From contig NZ_CP145905.1 of NCBI RefSeq assembly GCF_036894955.1, positions 875,501 through 939,500 of the forward strand: a stretch of DNA of 64,000 nt. Direction: 5' to 3'. The notes under the pieces were generated by a model. It did not search any database, had not been told where the DNA came from, and saw only the letters and a list, made by a program, of their open reading frames with translations. The stretch's first letter is position 1, and every line of letters begins with the position of its first letter. This stretch comes from Paenibacillus sp. KS-LC4. Lineage in GTDB: Bacteria > Bacillota > Bacilli > Paenibacillales > Paenibacillaceae. Made by a program: the position numbers and the translations under genes. Shown one piece after another: positions 1 through 8,098 of this stretch.

Positions 1-536
1 GCGCGCAGCTCGGAGCGGCGGTTAACGACCGTTACTTCCGACGCGAAGCGAGTTAGGAACACCGATTCCTCCATAGCGGAGTCGCCGCCGCCGACAACGA
101 GAATTTTTTTGCCGCGGAAAAAGAAACCATCGCAGGTTGCGCATGTGCTGACGCCGCGTCCAATGTTTTCTTGCTCGCCGGGAATACCGAGATATTTTGC
201 CGAAGCGCCAGTAGAAATAATAACGGATTCAGCTTGCAGCTCGCCGATTCCTTCCACATCGAGTGTATAAGGACGTTTACTGAAATCTACGCTTTTCACA
301 GAGCCCGTCCGGAACGTAGCGCCGAAGCGCTGTGCTTGCTTGCGCATATTGGACATCAGCTCGCTGCCGAGAATGCCGTCAGGGAAGCCGGGGAAATTTT
401 CAATTTCGGTCGTCGTCGTCAACTGGCCGCCTGGCTGCCAGCCTTCAATAACGAGCGGCTCCATGTTGGCGCGAGCCAAATAAATAGCAGCGGTTAGTCC
501 CGCAGGTCCAGTACCGATAATAATTGTTTTATGCAT
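1..536 (-). CDS. trxB: Thioredoxin reductase, 3' part outside window
   Basis: This is the N-terminal 178 residues of a flavin- and NADPH-dependent thioredoxin reductase, which reduces thioredoxin in the cytoplasm. The start ATG at 536 is preceded by GGAGG about ten bases upstream. The translation opens with the FAD-binding [10 protein letters not shown] motif, carries the redox-active CATC motif followed by DGFFF, and then the second nucleotide-binding motif GGGDSAMEE. The gene runs off the left edge, so the NADPH-domain end and the stop codon are not visible. It is divergent from the two-component system at 681. The family call is secure. Confidence 0.95.
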   Translation of the reverse strand, partial: MHKTIIIGTGPAGLTAAIYLARANMEPLVIEGWQPGGQLTTTTEIENFPGFPDGILGSELMSNMRKQAQRFGATFRTGSVKSVDFSKRPYTLDVEGIGELQAESVIISTGASAKYLGIPGEQENIGRGVSTCATCDGFFFRGKKILVVGGGDSAMEESVFLTRFASEVTVVNRRSELR

Positions 537-617
537 AAATAATTGCCTCCATTCGATAACCTCTGATCATCATTTCTAGTTTAAAATTATTACAATTAAC
601 GGGTACTGTCAAACATG

Positions 618-646
618 TTCATCTTAAATTCATCTATATGTATTAT
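618..646 (+). promoter_or_regulatory. Candidate promoter with OmpR-type direct repeat
   Basis: Two copies of TTCATC at 618-623 and 629-634 are spaced by 5 bases (11-base period). The first copy lies 17 bases upstream of a TATTAT box at 641-646. Direct repeats of this spacing over a -35 region are typical of OmpR/PhoP-family binding sites. Autoregulation by the response regulator at 681 is an inference. Confidence 0.35.
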
Positions 647-680
647 GGTAGGGTAAAGTCGAACCGCAGGGGAGAGCCGC

Positions 681-1355
681 ATGCCAAAAATATTAGTTGT
701 AGATGACGATCCAAACATTCGTGAGCTGGTCAGCATTTTGCTGCGCCGCGAAGGTTTTCAAATTATAGAAGCGCAGGATGGACAGGAGGCGCTAGAGCTG
801 CTTGAGACGGTGCTGCCGGATTTAGCCGTTATTGATGTCATGATGCCGCGCATGGATGGCTGGGCCTTATGCGAAACGCTGCGCGCATCGTATGATATGC
901 CGCTGCTGCTGCTGACCGCTAAAGGAGAAACGGCGAATAAAGTAAAAGGCTTCGGCCTTGGGGCGGATGATTATATGGTAAAGCCATTTGAGCCGCTAGA
1001 GCTGGCAGTACGCATTAAAGCTTTGCTCAAGCGCTACCGTATCGCGACTTCACAGACCGTGGAGCTGGGGCGGCTGACGCTTAATTTGAGTGAATTTCAT
1101 GTCACGATGGCTGGCAAACGGCTGCTGCTGCCGCCTAAAGAGTTTGAGCTGTTGTTCAAGCTGGCAAGCTACCCGGACAAAACATTTTCAAGGGAGCATT
1201 TGATCGAGCAAATATGGGGCATGAACTATGAAGGGGATGAGCGGACGGTGGATGTACATATCAAACGGCTGCGCGAGCGCTTTACCGAGGAAGAAGCGGG
1301 CATCCGAATCGTCACGATTCGCGGGCTTGGTTATCGAATGGAGGAGCTTGAATGA
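681..1355 (+). CDS. OmpR/PhoB-family response regulator
   Basis: A 224-residue DNA-binding response regulator. The receiver domain (about 1-115) has the acidic pocket DDD at 8-10, the phosphoacceptor Asp52 in the DVMMP motif, Thr79 and Lys101. The C-terminal winged helix (about 125-222) ends with the typical TVDVHIKRLRERF recognition helix and RGLGYR wing. The start ATG is preceded by GGGGAGAG. Its stop overlaps the start of the histidine kinase gene by four bases, so the two are translationally coupled and form a two-component pair. The signal and targets cannot be read from the sequence. Confidence 0.93.
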   Translation: MPKILVVDDDPNIRELVSILLRREGFQIIEAQDGQEALELLETVLPDLAVIDVMMPRMDGWALCETLRASYDMPLLLLTAKGETANKVKGFGLGADDYMVKPFEPLELAVRIKALLKRYRIATSQTVELGRLTLNLSEFHVTMAGKRLLLPPKEFELLFKLASYPDKTFSREHLIEQIWGMNYEGDERTVDVHIKRLRERFTEEEAGIRIVTIRGLGYRMEELE

Positions 1356-2803
1356 TTCGCAGCCTGTATGTCCGCGTGACCTTGACGTTTCTCGTCATTG
1401 TGGTCATCAGCATGGGTATTGCTTATTGGATGGCGGATCAAATGTTCACAAGGGATTTAAGCGGACAGTTTCCTAAGCTGTTGGATCTCTCGATTGTACG
1501 GATGGAACAGCTTTATGCCGCTTCCGAGCCAAAGTCCTTGAGTATCTTCATTAAACAGGTTGCAGAAATGCAAAATATAGCGATTGTAGCCATAGACCGT
1601 AGTGGAGAAGTCATTGTGGCGGGCAAGACCAGCGCGGAAATTACACAGCTTCTAACGCCAGAGGTGATTGATAATGCTTTGGCCGGTCAGCTGCAAATGC
1701 TGCCAAGCCAAGCTGAGGGCGAGAGCAACGGGCCGTCCTCGCCACCAGCTTTAGGGCGCAAAGCTGTGCTTGGCGAAAGGGAGTGGGCGATTTTCGTTCG
1801 GCCCGATCGCATTCCGGAAATTCGCAGCTTCCAGCGCAACACCTACACCATATTGATTACGCTGCTTGTCGCCGGCTGCATTCTAATTCCGATTGCTGCA
1901 CGTTATTTGGTCAAGCCGCTCAAAATGATGACCGAAGCGACGAAGCGCATCGCCACCGGAGATTTCTCTGTGCAGCTTCCGCTGCAGCGCCGGGATGAGC
2001 TTGGTCATTTGGCAGACAGCATCAATCGCATGACATTAGGCTTGTCGCAGCTGGAGACGATGCGGCAGGATTTTGTATCGAATGTCTCCCACGAAATACA
2101 ATCGCCGCTGACCTCAATCGGCGGCTTCGCTGAGGTGCTGCGCAGTGAGCAGCTGACCGATGAGGAGCGCAACCGATACGTCGACATTATTAAGCAGGAG
2201 AGCAGCCGCTTGTCCCGGCTGAGCGAGAATTTGCTTAAGCTCGCTTCGCTGGACTCGAAGCAGCATCCCTTTGAGCCGCGAGCGATCAGGCTCGACCGCC
2301 AGCTTCGCAATGTCGTGCTTTCATGTGAGCCGCAGTGGATGGCGAAGCAGCTCACGGTTGAGCTGCTGATGGAGGAGACGGTCATCGTCGCGGATGAGGA
2401 TCAGCTGAGTCAGGTTTGGAATAATTTGCTAGCGAACAGCATGAAGTTTACACCGGATAATGGGCATATCCGTATTACGCTATCTGAGGAAGAGGGCTGT
2501 GCGACCGTACGTATTGCCGATAGCGGCAGCGGTATTGCCCCCGCTGATCAGGAACGGGTATTCGAGCGTTTTTATAAAGCGGATGCGGCGCGTGACCGAG
2601 TGAAAGGCGGCAGCGGGCTAGGGCTGTCCATTGTGAAGAAAATCGTCGATATTCACGAAGGCCGGATTGAAATCGAATCCAGCGTCTTAGCAGGCGCAGG
2701 CAATGGGGTGCCATCCGGCACGACGATTCGGGTTATGCTGCCGCTTCGTTTGGCGCAGCTGCAAGCGGCTCCGGCTGGCAGCGGTGAAAAAGACATGGAC
2801 TAG
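1352..2803 (+). CDS. Membrane sensor histidine kinase
   Basis: A 483-residue sensor kinase that pairs with the preceding response regulator (ATGA overlap). It has a first membrane helix at about 8-27, an extracytoplasmic sensor region of roughly 135 residues, a second membrane helix at about 165-187, a HAMP linker, and a dimerisation/phosphoacceptor domain with His247 in the SHEIQSPL motif. The ATPase domain follows, with N box (WNNLLANS), G1 (DSGSGI) and G2 (GGSGLGLSIV) motifs. It probably phosphorylates the regulator at 681-1355. No known ligand-binding fold was recognised in the extracellular part. Confidence 0.93.
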   Translation: MIRSLYVRVTLTFLVIVVISMGIAYWMADQMFTRDLSGQFPKLLDLSIVRMEQLYAASEPKSLSIFIKQVAEMQNIAIVAIDRSGEVIVAGKTSAEITQLLTPEVIDNALAGQLQMLPSQAEGESNGPSSPPALGRKAVLGEREWAIFVRPDRIPEIRSFQRNTYTILITLLVAGCILIPIAARYLVKPLKMMTEATKRIATGDFSVQLPLQRRDELGHLADSINRMTLGLSQLETMRQDFVSNVSHEIQSPLTSIGGFAEVLRSEQLTDEERNRYVDIIKQESSRLSRLSENLLKLASLDSKQHPFEPRAIRLDRQLRNVVLSCEPQWMAKQLTVELLMEETVIVADEDQLSQVWNNLLANSMKFTPDNGHIRITLSEEEGCATVRIADSGSGIAPADQERVFERFYKADAARDRVKGGSGLGLSIVKKIVDIHEGRIEIESSVLAGAGNGVPSGTTIRVMLPLRLAQLQAAPAGSGEKDMD

Positions 2804-2881
2804 CTGGAAACAGAAGCCAAGACAAGGTATGATGGGGAGAGCTATACACGAACAAAATGTGAAAGATGGAGGCGGCGACGT

Positions 2882-3757
2882 ATGGGACAGAAGGTACGCA
2901 AGGCGATTATCCCTGCAGGCGGACTTGGCACAAGATTTTTGCCCGCAACGAAGGCGCAGCCTAAGGAAATGCTGCCGATTATAGATAAGCCGGCGATTCA
3001 ATATATTGTGGAAGAAGCGGTACAGTCGGGCATCGACAGCATCGTTATTGTGAGCGGCCGTCATAAGCGGGCAATCGAGGACCATTTTGACAAGTCGGTT
3101 GAGCTTGAGGGAGAGCTAGAGGAGCGCGGCAATGAGGAAATGCTCAAGGTTGTAAAAGAAATTTCGCAGCTTGCCGACATTTATTATGTTCGGCAGAAGG
3201 AACCGCTCGGTCTCGGGCATGCGGTGCTGTGCGCGCAGCGTTTTATTGGCGACGAGCCATTCGCGGTGCTGCTTGGGGACGACATTCTGACGTCCGAGCC
3301 GCCATGCCTGAAGCAAATGATTGATCGTTATGAGCAGTATGCCACCTCAGTCGTAGCACTTATGGAGGTTCCGTGGAATCAGACGCATAAATATGGCATT
3401 GCCGATATTCGCGACGAAGCGGGACATATTCGTGAGCTAATCGAGAAGCCGCTTCCCGGACAAGCACCTTCGAATTGGGCTGTTGTGGGCCGCTATGTGC
3501 TGGAGCCGGCTATTTTCGATCTTTTGTCGAAGGCGGAGCCGGGCAAGGCAGGGGAAATTCAGTTAACGGACAGTCTGCAGCGGTTGAACGAGCTGTCGCC
3601 GATCATTGGGCACCGTTTTACAGGCAAGCGCCATGATGTGGGGGATAAGCTTGGCTTTGTTCAAGCGACGATTGATTTTGCGCTGGAGCGTGAAGATTTG
3701 CGGGAGGACGTTCGGCGCTATGTGCTGGAGCGCCTGGCTGCCTATTCGCATAGCTAG
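2882..3757 (+). CDS. galU: UTP--glucose-1-phosphate uridylyltransferase
   Basis: A 291-residue enzyme making UDP-glucose from UTP and glucose-1-phosphate, the precursor for glycolipid anchors, teichoic acid glucosylation and exopolysaccharides. The N-terminal nucleotide-binding signature PAGGLGTRFLPATK is at about 11-24, followed by PKEMLPI and KPAIQY. LLGDDI marks the metal/sugar site in the middle. Length is normal for GalU/GtaB. It lies 78 bases after the kinase gene on the same strand, so it may be cotranscribed. The ATG at 2882 follows a GGAGGCGGCGACGT Shine-Dalgarno region. Confidence 0.95.
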   Translation: MGQKVRKAIIPAGGLGTRFLPATKAQPKEMLPIIDKPAIQYIVEEAVQSGIDSIVIVSGRHKRAIEDHFDKSVELEGELEERGNEEMLKVVKEISQLADIYYVRQKEPLGLGHAVLCAQRFIGDEPFAVLLGDDILTSEPPCLKQMIDRYEQYATSVVALMEVPWNQTHKYGIADIRDEAGHIRELIEKPLPGQAPSNWAVVGRYVLEPAIFDLLSKAEPGKAGEIQLTDSLQRLNELSPIIGHRFTGKRHDVGDKLGFVQATIDFALEREDLREDVRRYVLERLAAYSHS

Positions 3758-3847
3758 TCTGTATGAGGCGAGGATGTATTTTTGTGTCATTTTAGTAAAT
3801 TAATTTCCTGCTCATCTTTTTTTAAGGTTATTTTCATAAAGCGGTTT

Positions 3848-3872
3848 TATACTAACACTACATTAAGTAGTT
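3848..3872 (+). promoter_or_regulatory. BlaI-like operator and -10 box upstream of blaI/M56 pair
   Basis: A TATACT -10 box (3848-3853) is followed directly by the palindrome ACTAC-N5-GTAGT (3857-3871). BlaI/MecI repressors recognise TACA/TGTA-type dyads of this kind. A stretch of 19 bases here (3854-3872) recurs at 5253-5271 with one mismatch. Autoregulation is inferred. Confidence 0.65.
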
Positions 3873-3893
3873 ATAACAAGGTGTGAGGTAGTC

Positions 3894-4304
3894 GTGGGAA
3901 CAAGTGACATTCAGACAAAAGGGCTGGAGCGCTTTTTTGGCCCGTTGGAGGCAAGGATTATGACCATCCTGTGGTCGCAGCCTGATAGCTACATCAAGGA
4001 TGTACAGCATAAGCTCGATCAGGACAAGCCATTAAATTTCAACACCGTTATGACCGTCATGAATCGTCTTGTGGACAAGGGGCTGTTGGTGAAGTCATCA
4101 GGCAAGCCGGCGAAATATGCGCCTGTGCACACGCAAGAGCAATTTCTGAGCATTCAGTCGCGCGAGCTTCTTGAAGATCTTGGCCCGCTCGTCGTCAACT
4201 ATATGTTCGATGCGATGGAAGAGGCCGATGAAGAGCTGCTGGACAAGCTGGAGCAAAAAATCAAATCGCTTAAAGAGGGCAGGCGCCATGAGCTGGAGTC
4301 TTAG
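3894..4304 (+). CDS. BlaI/MecI/CopY-family transcriptional repressor
   Basis: A 136-residue winged-helix repressor. The N-terminal half carries the typical family pattern: LEARIMTILW, then NTVMTVMNRLVDKGLL as recognition helix and wing, and K.AKYAPV. The C-terminal helical part would dimerise. It starts at GTG 3894 after a GGTGTGAGG ribosome site. It overlaps the M56 peptidase gene, the classical BlaI-BlaR1 arrangement in which the peptidase inactivates the repressor. The twin operators at 3857 and 5256 suggest it represses both its own operon and the YceI gene. No beta-lactamase gene adjoins, so the effector is unknown. Confidence 0.88.
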   Translation: MGTSDIQTKGLERFFGPLEARIMTILWSQPDSYIKDVQHKLDQDKPLNFNTVMTVMNRLVDKGLLVKSSGKPAKYAPVHTQEQFLSIQSRELLEDLGPLVVNYMFDAMEEADEELLDKLEQKIKSLKEGRRHELES

Positions 4305-5151
4305 ATCGAAATGGACGTTTGGCTTTTGCCTGATGCTGATTGGATTTACTCTGCTGCAAATGGGCATGTATGCGGCGCATACGCTGCTTGGCTGGGAGAA
4401 GGCTGCGTTTAATGTATTTGAATTATGCGAAAGCCTGATCAAGCGTTACAGCCTGCTGCTCCTTGGCTACATGATGAAGCTTGCTGTCTTTGGGACGTTC
4501 GTCCATCTGTTGTACGTAACGGTGAAGCAGTGGCTGGGTGTACGAGCCGCAAAGCGTAAAATGACTATTTTACAGCATGACGCCTTATCGGATGAGCTGA
4601 ATGCGATTTATTTTGCAGGCAGCAAGGCAATCATGGTCGTATCACATCCAGAGCCGATTGCGCTGACGCTTGGTTTTCTACGACCCAAAATCATTTTATC
4701 CACGGGCCTTCTCAATCTGCTTGACAAGGAGGAGCTTGAGGCGGTGATCGAGCATGAGCACTTTCATTATCGCAATCGCGACCCGCTGATGATTTTGATA
4801 TTGCAGGTCGGGGCAACAGTATTGTGGTATATGCCGATTTTACGCTGGGGGGTCGAGCAGTATAAAACGACCCGCGAGCTGTTAGCCGACCATTTCGCTT
4901 TGCAGCGGCAGGTGAGCGAGCATAGTCTCGGCGGCGCCCTGCTCAAGCTGGTGAAATATAGTCGTGGAGAACGCAGCGCTCGGAGCTTTGTTCATGCTTC
5001 CTTTGCCGACCATACCATTAATTATCGGTTAATTAGGCTGCTCAATCCCGAATCGCAGGAGCTTAGCATGCGTTGTCCGTTACTGGCGTTGTTACTATCT
5101 ATACTGACCTTTGGTTCACTCTCGGCTATGTATCTATCTATTATGATTTAG
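4288..5151 (+). CDS. BlaR1-like M56 family membrane metallopeptidase without sensor domain
   Basis: A 287-residue integral membrane protein starting at ATG 4288, inside the 3' end of the repressor gene, with GAGGG upstream. Hydrophobic helices lie at about 7-27 and 50-75, then a cytoplasmic peptidase domain with the zinc motif HEHFH at 156-160, and a final helix near the C terminus (about 265-285). M56 proteins such as BlaR1 cleave their cognate BlaI repressor. BlaR1 has an additional extracellular penicillin-binding domain of about 250 residues; here the protein stops at the last helix, so beta-lactam sensing in the usual way is not expected. Confidence 0.85.
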   Translation: MSWSLRSKWTFGFCLMLIGFTLLQMGMYAAHTLLGWEKAAFNVFELCESLIKRYSLLLLGYMMKLAVFGTFVHLLYVTVKQWLGVRAAKRKMTILQHDALSDELNAIYFAGSKAIMVVSHPEPIALTLGFLRPKIILSTGLLNLLDKEELEAVIEHEHFHYRNRDPLMILILQVGATVLWYMPILRWGVEQYKTTRELLADHFALQRQVSEHSLGGALLKLVKYSRGERSARSFVHASFADHTINYRLIRLLNPESQELSMRCPLLALLLSILTFGSLSAMYLSIMI

Positions 5152-5222
5152 GAAATAAAGCTTTACGCTTTCTGCCATTTGGATATACAGGTTTTATGCG
5201 AAGCGCACAACTCCCCATAAGG

Positions 5223-5241
5223 AAAGGCGCGCTTCGCCTTT
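5223..5241 (+). terminator. Small hairpin after the M56 gene
   Basis: A 7-bp perfect stem (5223-5229 with 5235-5241) with a 5-base loop follows the peptidase gene, with few Ts after it. It may act as a weak terminator. It adjoins the -10 box of the next gene. Confidence 0.4.
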
Positions 5242-5242
5242 A

Positions 5243-5271
5243 TATAATCCACAACACTACATTATGTAGTT
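5243..5271 (+). promoter_or_regulatory. Promoter and second BlaI-like operator upstream of YceI gene
   Basis: A perfect TATAAT box (5243-5248) is followed by the near-perfect palindrome ACTAC-N5-GTAGT (5256-5270). The operator sits in the same position relative to the -10 box as the one at 3857, and 18 of 19 bases match. The YceI gene is therefore a probable regulon member of the adjacent BlaI-type repressor. Confidence 0.65.
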
Positions 5272-5295
5272 TTAAAAACAAAGGAGGACTTTTAG

Positions 5296-6048
5296 ATGAA
5301 GAAGAGAAATGTTGTGATTGGTGCAGTTGCTGCGGTGGTATTGTTAGGAGGTGCAGGTGCGTATGCAATGTATGATTCGTTCACAGGCAACAACAAGGAA
5401 ATTAAGAGTGTAATAGGCACGGAATCAACGGCTGCGAGTTCTGCATCAGGCACGAATAGCGCAGATTCTAGTTCCACAAATAGTACGAATGGTACGGAGA
5501 CGGCTGCTGCTGCTGGAGCTGTAGCAGATGTAAACGGGGTGTGGACGATTGATTCCACCTCTAATGTGTATTTCTCGGTTACGACCTCCCGTGAGACGGT
5601 TAACTTTGAAGTAAATGGCGTAACGGGAACATGGAATGTAGATACGGCGGATGCGGCAGCTAATGCGGCAGATGCGAGTCTGGATATGAACGTTCTTGAT
5701 TCTGGCAATGGACAGCGCGACGGCCATGTGAAAGAAGCGGATTTTCTCGATGTGGCCAACTTCCCAAGCTCCACGTTCAAAGCTACCAAGTTTGAGGCGC
5801 TGCCAGCGGAAGTGAAGGACGGAGAAACATTCCCGCTTATTATGACTGGCGACTTGACAATTAAAGGGATTACGAAGGAGGTTACCTTTACAGGACAAGC
5901 GGCATACAGCGGCGGCAAGCTGAATGTGGAGAGTGAGACGGTCGTCACGTTTGAGGAGTTTGGTATGAAGAACCCGCATAATGTGGTGATGGATACTGAA
6001 AATGACGTTACCGTGCAGCTGCGCCTTACTCTATCGCAAAGCGCTTAA
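5296..6048 (+). CDS. Membrane-anchored YceI-family protein
   Basis: A 250-residue exported protein. A positively charged start and hydrophobic helix (about 5-25) anchor or export it, followed by a Ser/Thr/Ala/Asn-rich linker (about 40-75). The YceI domain (about 80-247) is a lipocalin-like beta barrel of the family known to bind isoprenoid-type lipids; typical elements are the WTIDSTSNVYFSV start, the KEADFLDVANFP.STF block and the DLTIKGITKEVTF block. AAAGGAGG lies just before the ATG. Possession of the same operator as the blaI/M56 pair suggests induction by the same envelope signal. The ligand is unknown. Confidence 0.88.
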   Translation: MKKRNVVIGAVAAVVLLGGAGAYAMYDSFTGNNKEIKSVIGTESTAASSASGTNSADSSSTNSTNGTETAAAAGAVADVNGVWTIDSTSNVYFSVTTSRETVNFEVNGVTGTWNVDTADAAANAADASLDMNVLDSGNGQRDGHVKEADFLDVANFPSSTFKATKFEALPAEVKDGETFPLIMTGDLTIKGITKEVTFTGQAAYSGGKLNVESETVVTFEEFGMKNPHNVVMDTENDVTVQLRLTLSQSA

Positions 6049-6083
6049 TATGCGAATAGCGAGCCGCTAATTCGTTCCCTTTT

Positions 6084-6122
6084 AAAGCAAGAGCAAGGCT
6101 TAGGCCTTGTTCTTGCTTTTTT
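6084..6122 (+). terminator. Rho-independent terminator of YceI gene
   Basis: A long stem (AAGCAAGAGCAAGG against its complement, one bulge) is followed by a T-run, 35 bases after the stop codon. Confidence 0.85.
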
Positions 6123-6264
6123 ATGGAGCATAGAGAAAACGCAGCAAGGGGTCAAGTCCATTATTGGATTTGATATGGAAATATGTACGTACAAGTTGGC
6201 GGTATGCTATACTTATGCAATTAATAGGAGTTTTTAATTGACCTTTCTGCAAGTACACTCGCAC

Positions 6265-6311
6265 AAAAAAAGTTGGACGGAAAACATTACGTTTTTCCGC
6301 CCAACTTTTTA
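6265..6311. terminator. Bidirectional terminator-like hairpin
   Basis: A-rich and T-rich flanks surround a stem pairing AAAAAGTTGG.CGGAAAA with its complement, so it can terminate transcription from both sides. It suits the minus-strand gene ending at 6417. The rest of 6123-6416 has no convincing gene; it contains a TGTACGTACA palindrome (6184-6193), a TATACT box and a CAATTAA/TTAATTG inverted repeat (6218-6240) of unknown role. Confidence 0.7.
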
Positions 6312-6416
6312 TTTTAGGGACTTATTGGACAGCCCCTTTCCCTCGTAGCTAGTCAGCGATGTTCTAGACAAATAAAGGACGGTAATTAGGAGTATGGGCA
6401 GCTCATATCAGTGAAA

Positions 6417-6602
6417 TTATTGTTTATCATTTTTGGGTTTAAAGTGTAATCCGGTAAGAAATGATAGTTGTAAGGATACTACTATAGCGACAGCTAATAT
6501 GAGCTGAATGTCATCTGATAGATTTATTAATGAACCTATGATTAGAAAGAGAATGACAGAAATAACTATTGAAACTAAACTCGCTAGAAATGCATATTTC
6601 AT
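6417..6602 (-). CDS. Small membrane protein, unrecognised
   Basis: A 61-residue protein starting at ATG 6602 with a strong GGAGGG ribosome site. It contains two hydrophobic helices (about 4-25 and 31-53) and a short basic C-terminal tail, so it should span the membrane as a hairpin. It lies 65 bases downstream of the secreted protein gene at 6668-7480 on the same strand; the two may be cotranscribed, with a hairpin between them. A longer upstream start is possible but lacks a ribosome site. I do not recognise the family. The region is AT-rich, unlike most of the window. Confidence 0.6.
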   Translation of the reverse strand: MKYAFLASLVSIVISVILFLIIGSLINLSDDIQLILAVAIVVSLQLSFLTGLHFKPKNDKQ

Positions 6603-6637
6603 TGAATTCCCTCCTGAAATTAATGAGGTGTAGAGGA

Positions 6638-6661
6638 GGTGTAGAGATTTCTCTCTACACC
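6638..6661. other. Perfect 10-bp hairpin between two minus-strand genes
   Basis: GGTGTAGAGA (6638-6647) pairs with 6652-6661 around a 4-base loop. A direct repeat of GAGGTGTAGAG overlaps it. On the minus strand it lies between the stop of the secreted protein gene and the ribosome site of the small membrane protein; it may act as an attenuator or mRNA stabiliser. Confidence 0.5.
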
Positions 6662-6667
6662 TTTTTA

Positions 6668-7480
6668 TTACCAAGAAATTTCAGTTACATAATCTAGCGT
6701 TTCAGTAGTCGTTCCTGGTGTGACCGCTAAGCCAATACTAGGAAACACTGAAACTCCTACTGTACCTAATAGAACCCGATGTCCATAACGGAACAAAAGA
6801 TTAGATTTTCCGGATTTTTTTTGTGTATATACTACTTGATTAAATGAACCTTTTGTTAAATTAGCAGTCCCGATTAAATCAAAGGATGCTGCAACTCCTG
6901 CTCCTATATCATGGTTTGAAGGTGTAGTTGAAGAAGTGCAAGTCCATCCGTTTTGACCAAATAAATTGCACGTTTCATTGTTATGTTGTCTGATGCTTCC
7001 TCCAGAAGTAGGGAGGTAGAATTCATTAGTAACGGGGTAACCTACAGACATTTTATCAGTAAAGTGAAGTAATGGTTTAACCAGCCATTGAAAAGAACCG
7101 AGAATATATATTTTTTTACTGCCTGGAACATCGCTCGTCATTTCCAAAGCAACCCCGAATATTGAGATATCTTGATCTTTTATAAGTGCGCGAGCAGTAA
7201 AATCATTAGTGTTTTGGCCTTCACTTTCGAGACTATATAGTTTTGGGGCGGTATTAGAGATTTTTCTCGCATTGTTATCAATAAGCATCCTTAAAGTATT
7301 TTTGTCGAAAAATGGAATTTCTTCTGAGGTTAGCCCCATCTCATTAATGATATAGAACAGTTCTTTTTCAGTCAAACTTGAATTATCTGTTGGCGTGTTT
7401 GTCATCTCACTTGCTGCAACGGGAAAACTTGAGGTTAGTAATATACCCAACATTAACACTAATACTAGTATTTTTTTCAA
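6668..7480 (-). CDS. Secreted protein of unknown function
   Basis: A 270-residue protein with a clear signal peptide: basic MKK start, hydrophobic core at about 4-18, and a probable cleavage near VAAS at 21-24. The mature part has no recognisable family. It contains two Cys residues close together (around CNLFGQNGWTC), which could form a disulfide, and a C-terminal half rich in Gly, Thr and alternating hydrophobics that suggests beta structure. The start codon is preceded by a GGAGG-type site. The codon use and AT content differ from the housekeeping genes in the window, which fits recent acquisition. Partner candidate: the small membrane protein downstream. Confidence 0.65.
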   Translation of the reverse strand: MKKILVLVLMLGILLTSSFPVAASEMTNTPTDNSSLTEKELFYIINEMGLTSEEIPFFDKNTLRMLIDNNARKISNTAPKLYSLESEGQNTNDFTARALIKDQDISIFGVALEMTSDVPGSKKIYILGSFQWLVKPLLHFTDKMSVGYPVTNEFYLPTSGGSIRQHNNETCNLFGQNGWTCTSSTTPSNHDIGAGVAASFDLIGTANLTKGSFNQVVYTQKKSGKSNLLFRYGHRVLLGTVGVSVFPSIGLAVTPGTTTETLDYVTEISW

Positions 7481-8098
7481 TTTTCAGCCTCCATATTTTA
7501 TCTTTTTTATATTGAATGCTGGCCAGCAATTCAAACGAAAGAAACTAGTGGAATCTGTTCAATAGAAATGTAGCAAAATTCTTTGTTGCTCATATTTAAA
7601 AACCATATCATCCAAATTATATCAAAATAATTCTAAATGTCAAAAAACGTAAGTCTCACTAAAATAAAATTCCGTTTTCTTTATCATATTCAACAAATGA
7701 TTAATCTTTATCTTCTTTCTAGCTAATAAATTTATAAATTTTATTATATGTACATGTGGATTTTTTAAAATATAAAATTAAATATATTTTTAAAATAACT
7801 GAAGAAGAAAAAAAGATTAAGTGAGTTGTTTGATATTTTTAACTTGTTTTTCTTGTTTCACGCTGTGTGGGCTCTGGTAATAAAAGATGCTGATAAGAAA
7901 AAAGCTATTAATTTTTGCTAGAATTATTTGATATTTATAGCTAGGATAGAGAGAGGGGCATGTAAGATCTCCCCATTCAATAGTGAGCTTATTAATTTTT
8001 TTTATTTCCCATCATTTAAAAATGGAGATCATTTACTATTTCATATAGAATAGAGGGAAGGAAGATTAAAGTTTGATTGCGTCAGGAGATGAGCACAG
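7481..8098. other. AT-rich intergenic region, no gene found
   Basis: About 620 bases, strongly AT-rich, with stops in all frames. It must hold the promoters of the divergent genes at 7480 (minus) and 8099 (plus). No strong stem or known RNA motif was recognised. Confidence 0.6.

Noticed and set aside
3894..5151. Beta-lactam resistance operon (blaI-blaR1)
   Set aside because: The peptidase lacks the penicillin-binding sensor domain and no beta-lactamase gene is adjacent.
5292..5948. 218-codon open frame opposite the YceI gene
   Set aside because: It is antisense to a clear family gene, has Ser/Thr/Val-rich artificial composition and no ribosome site.
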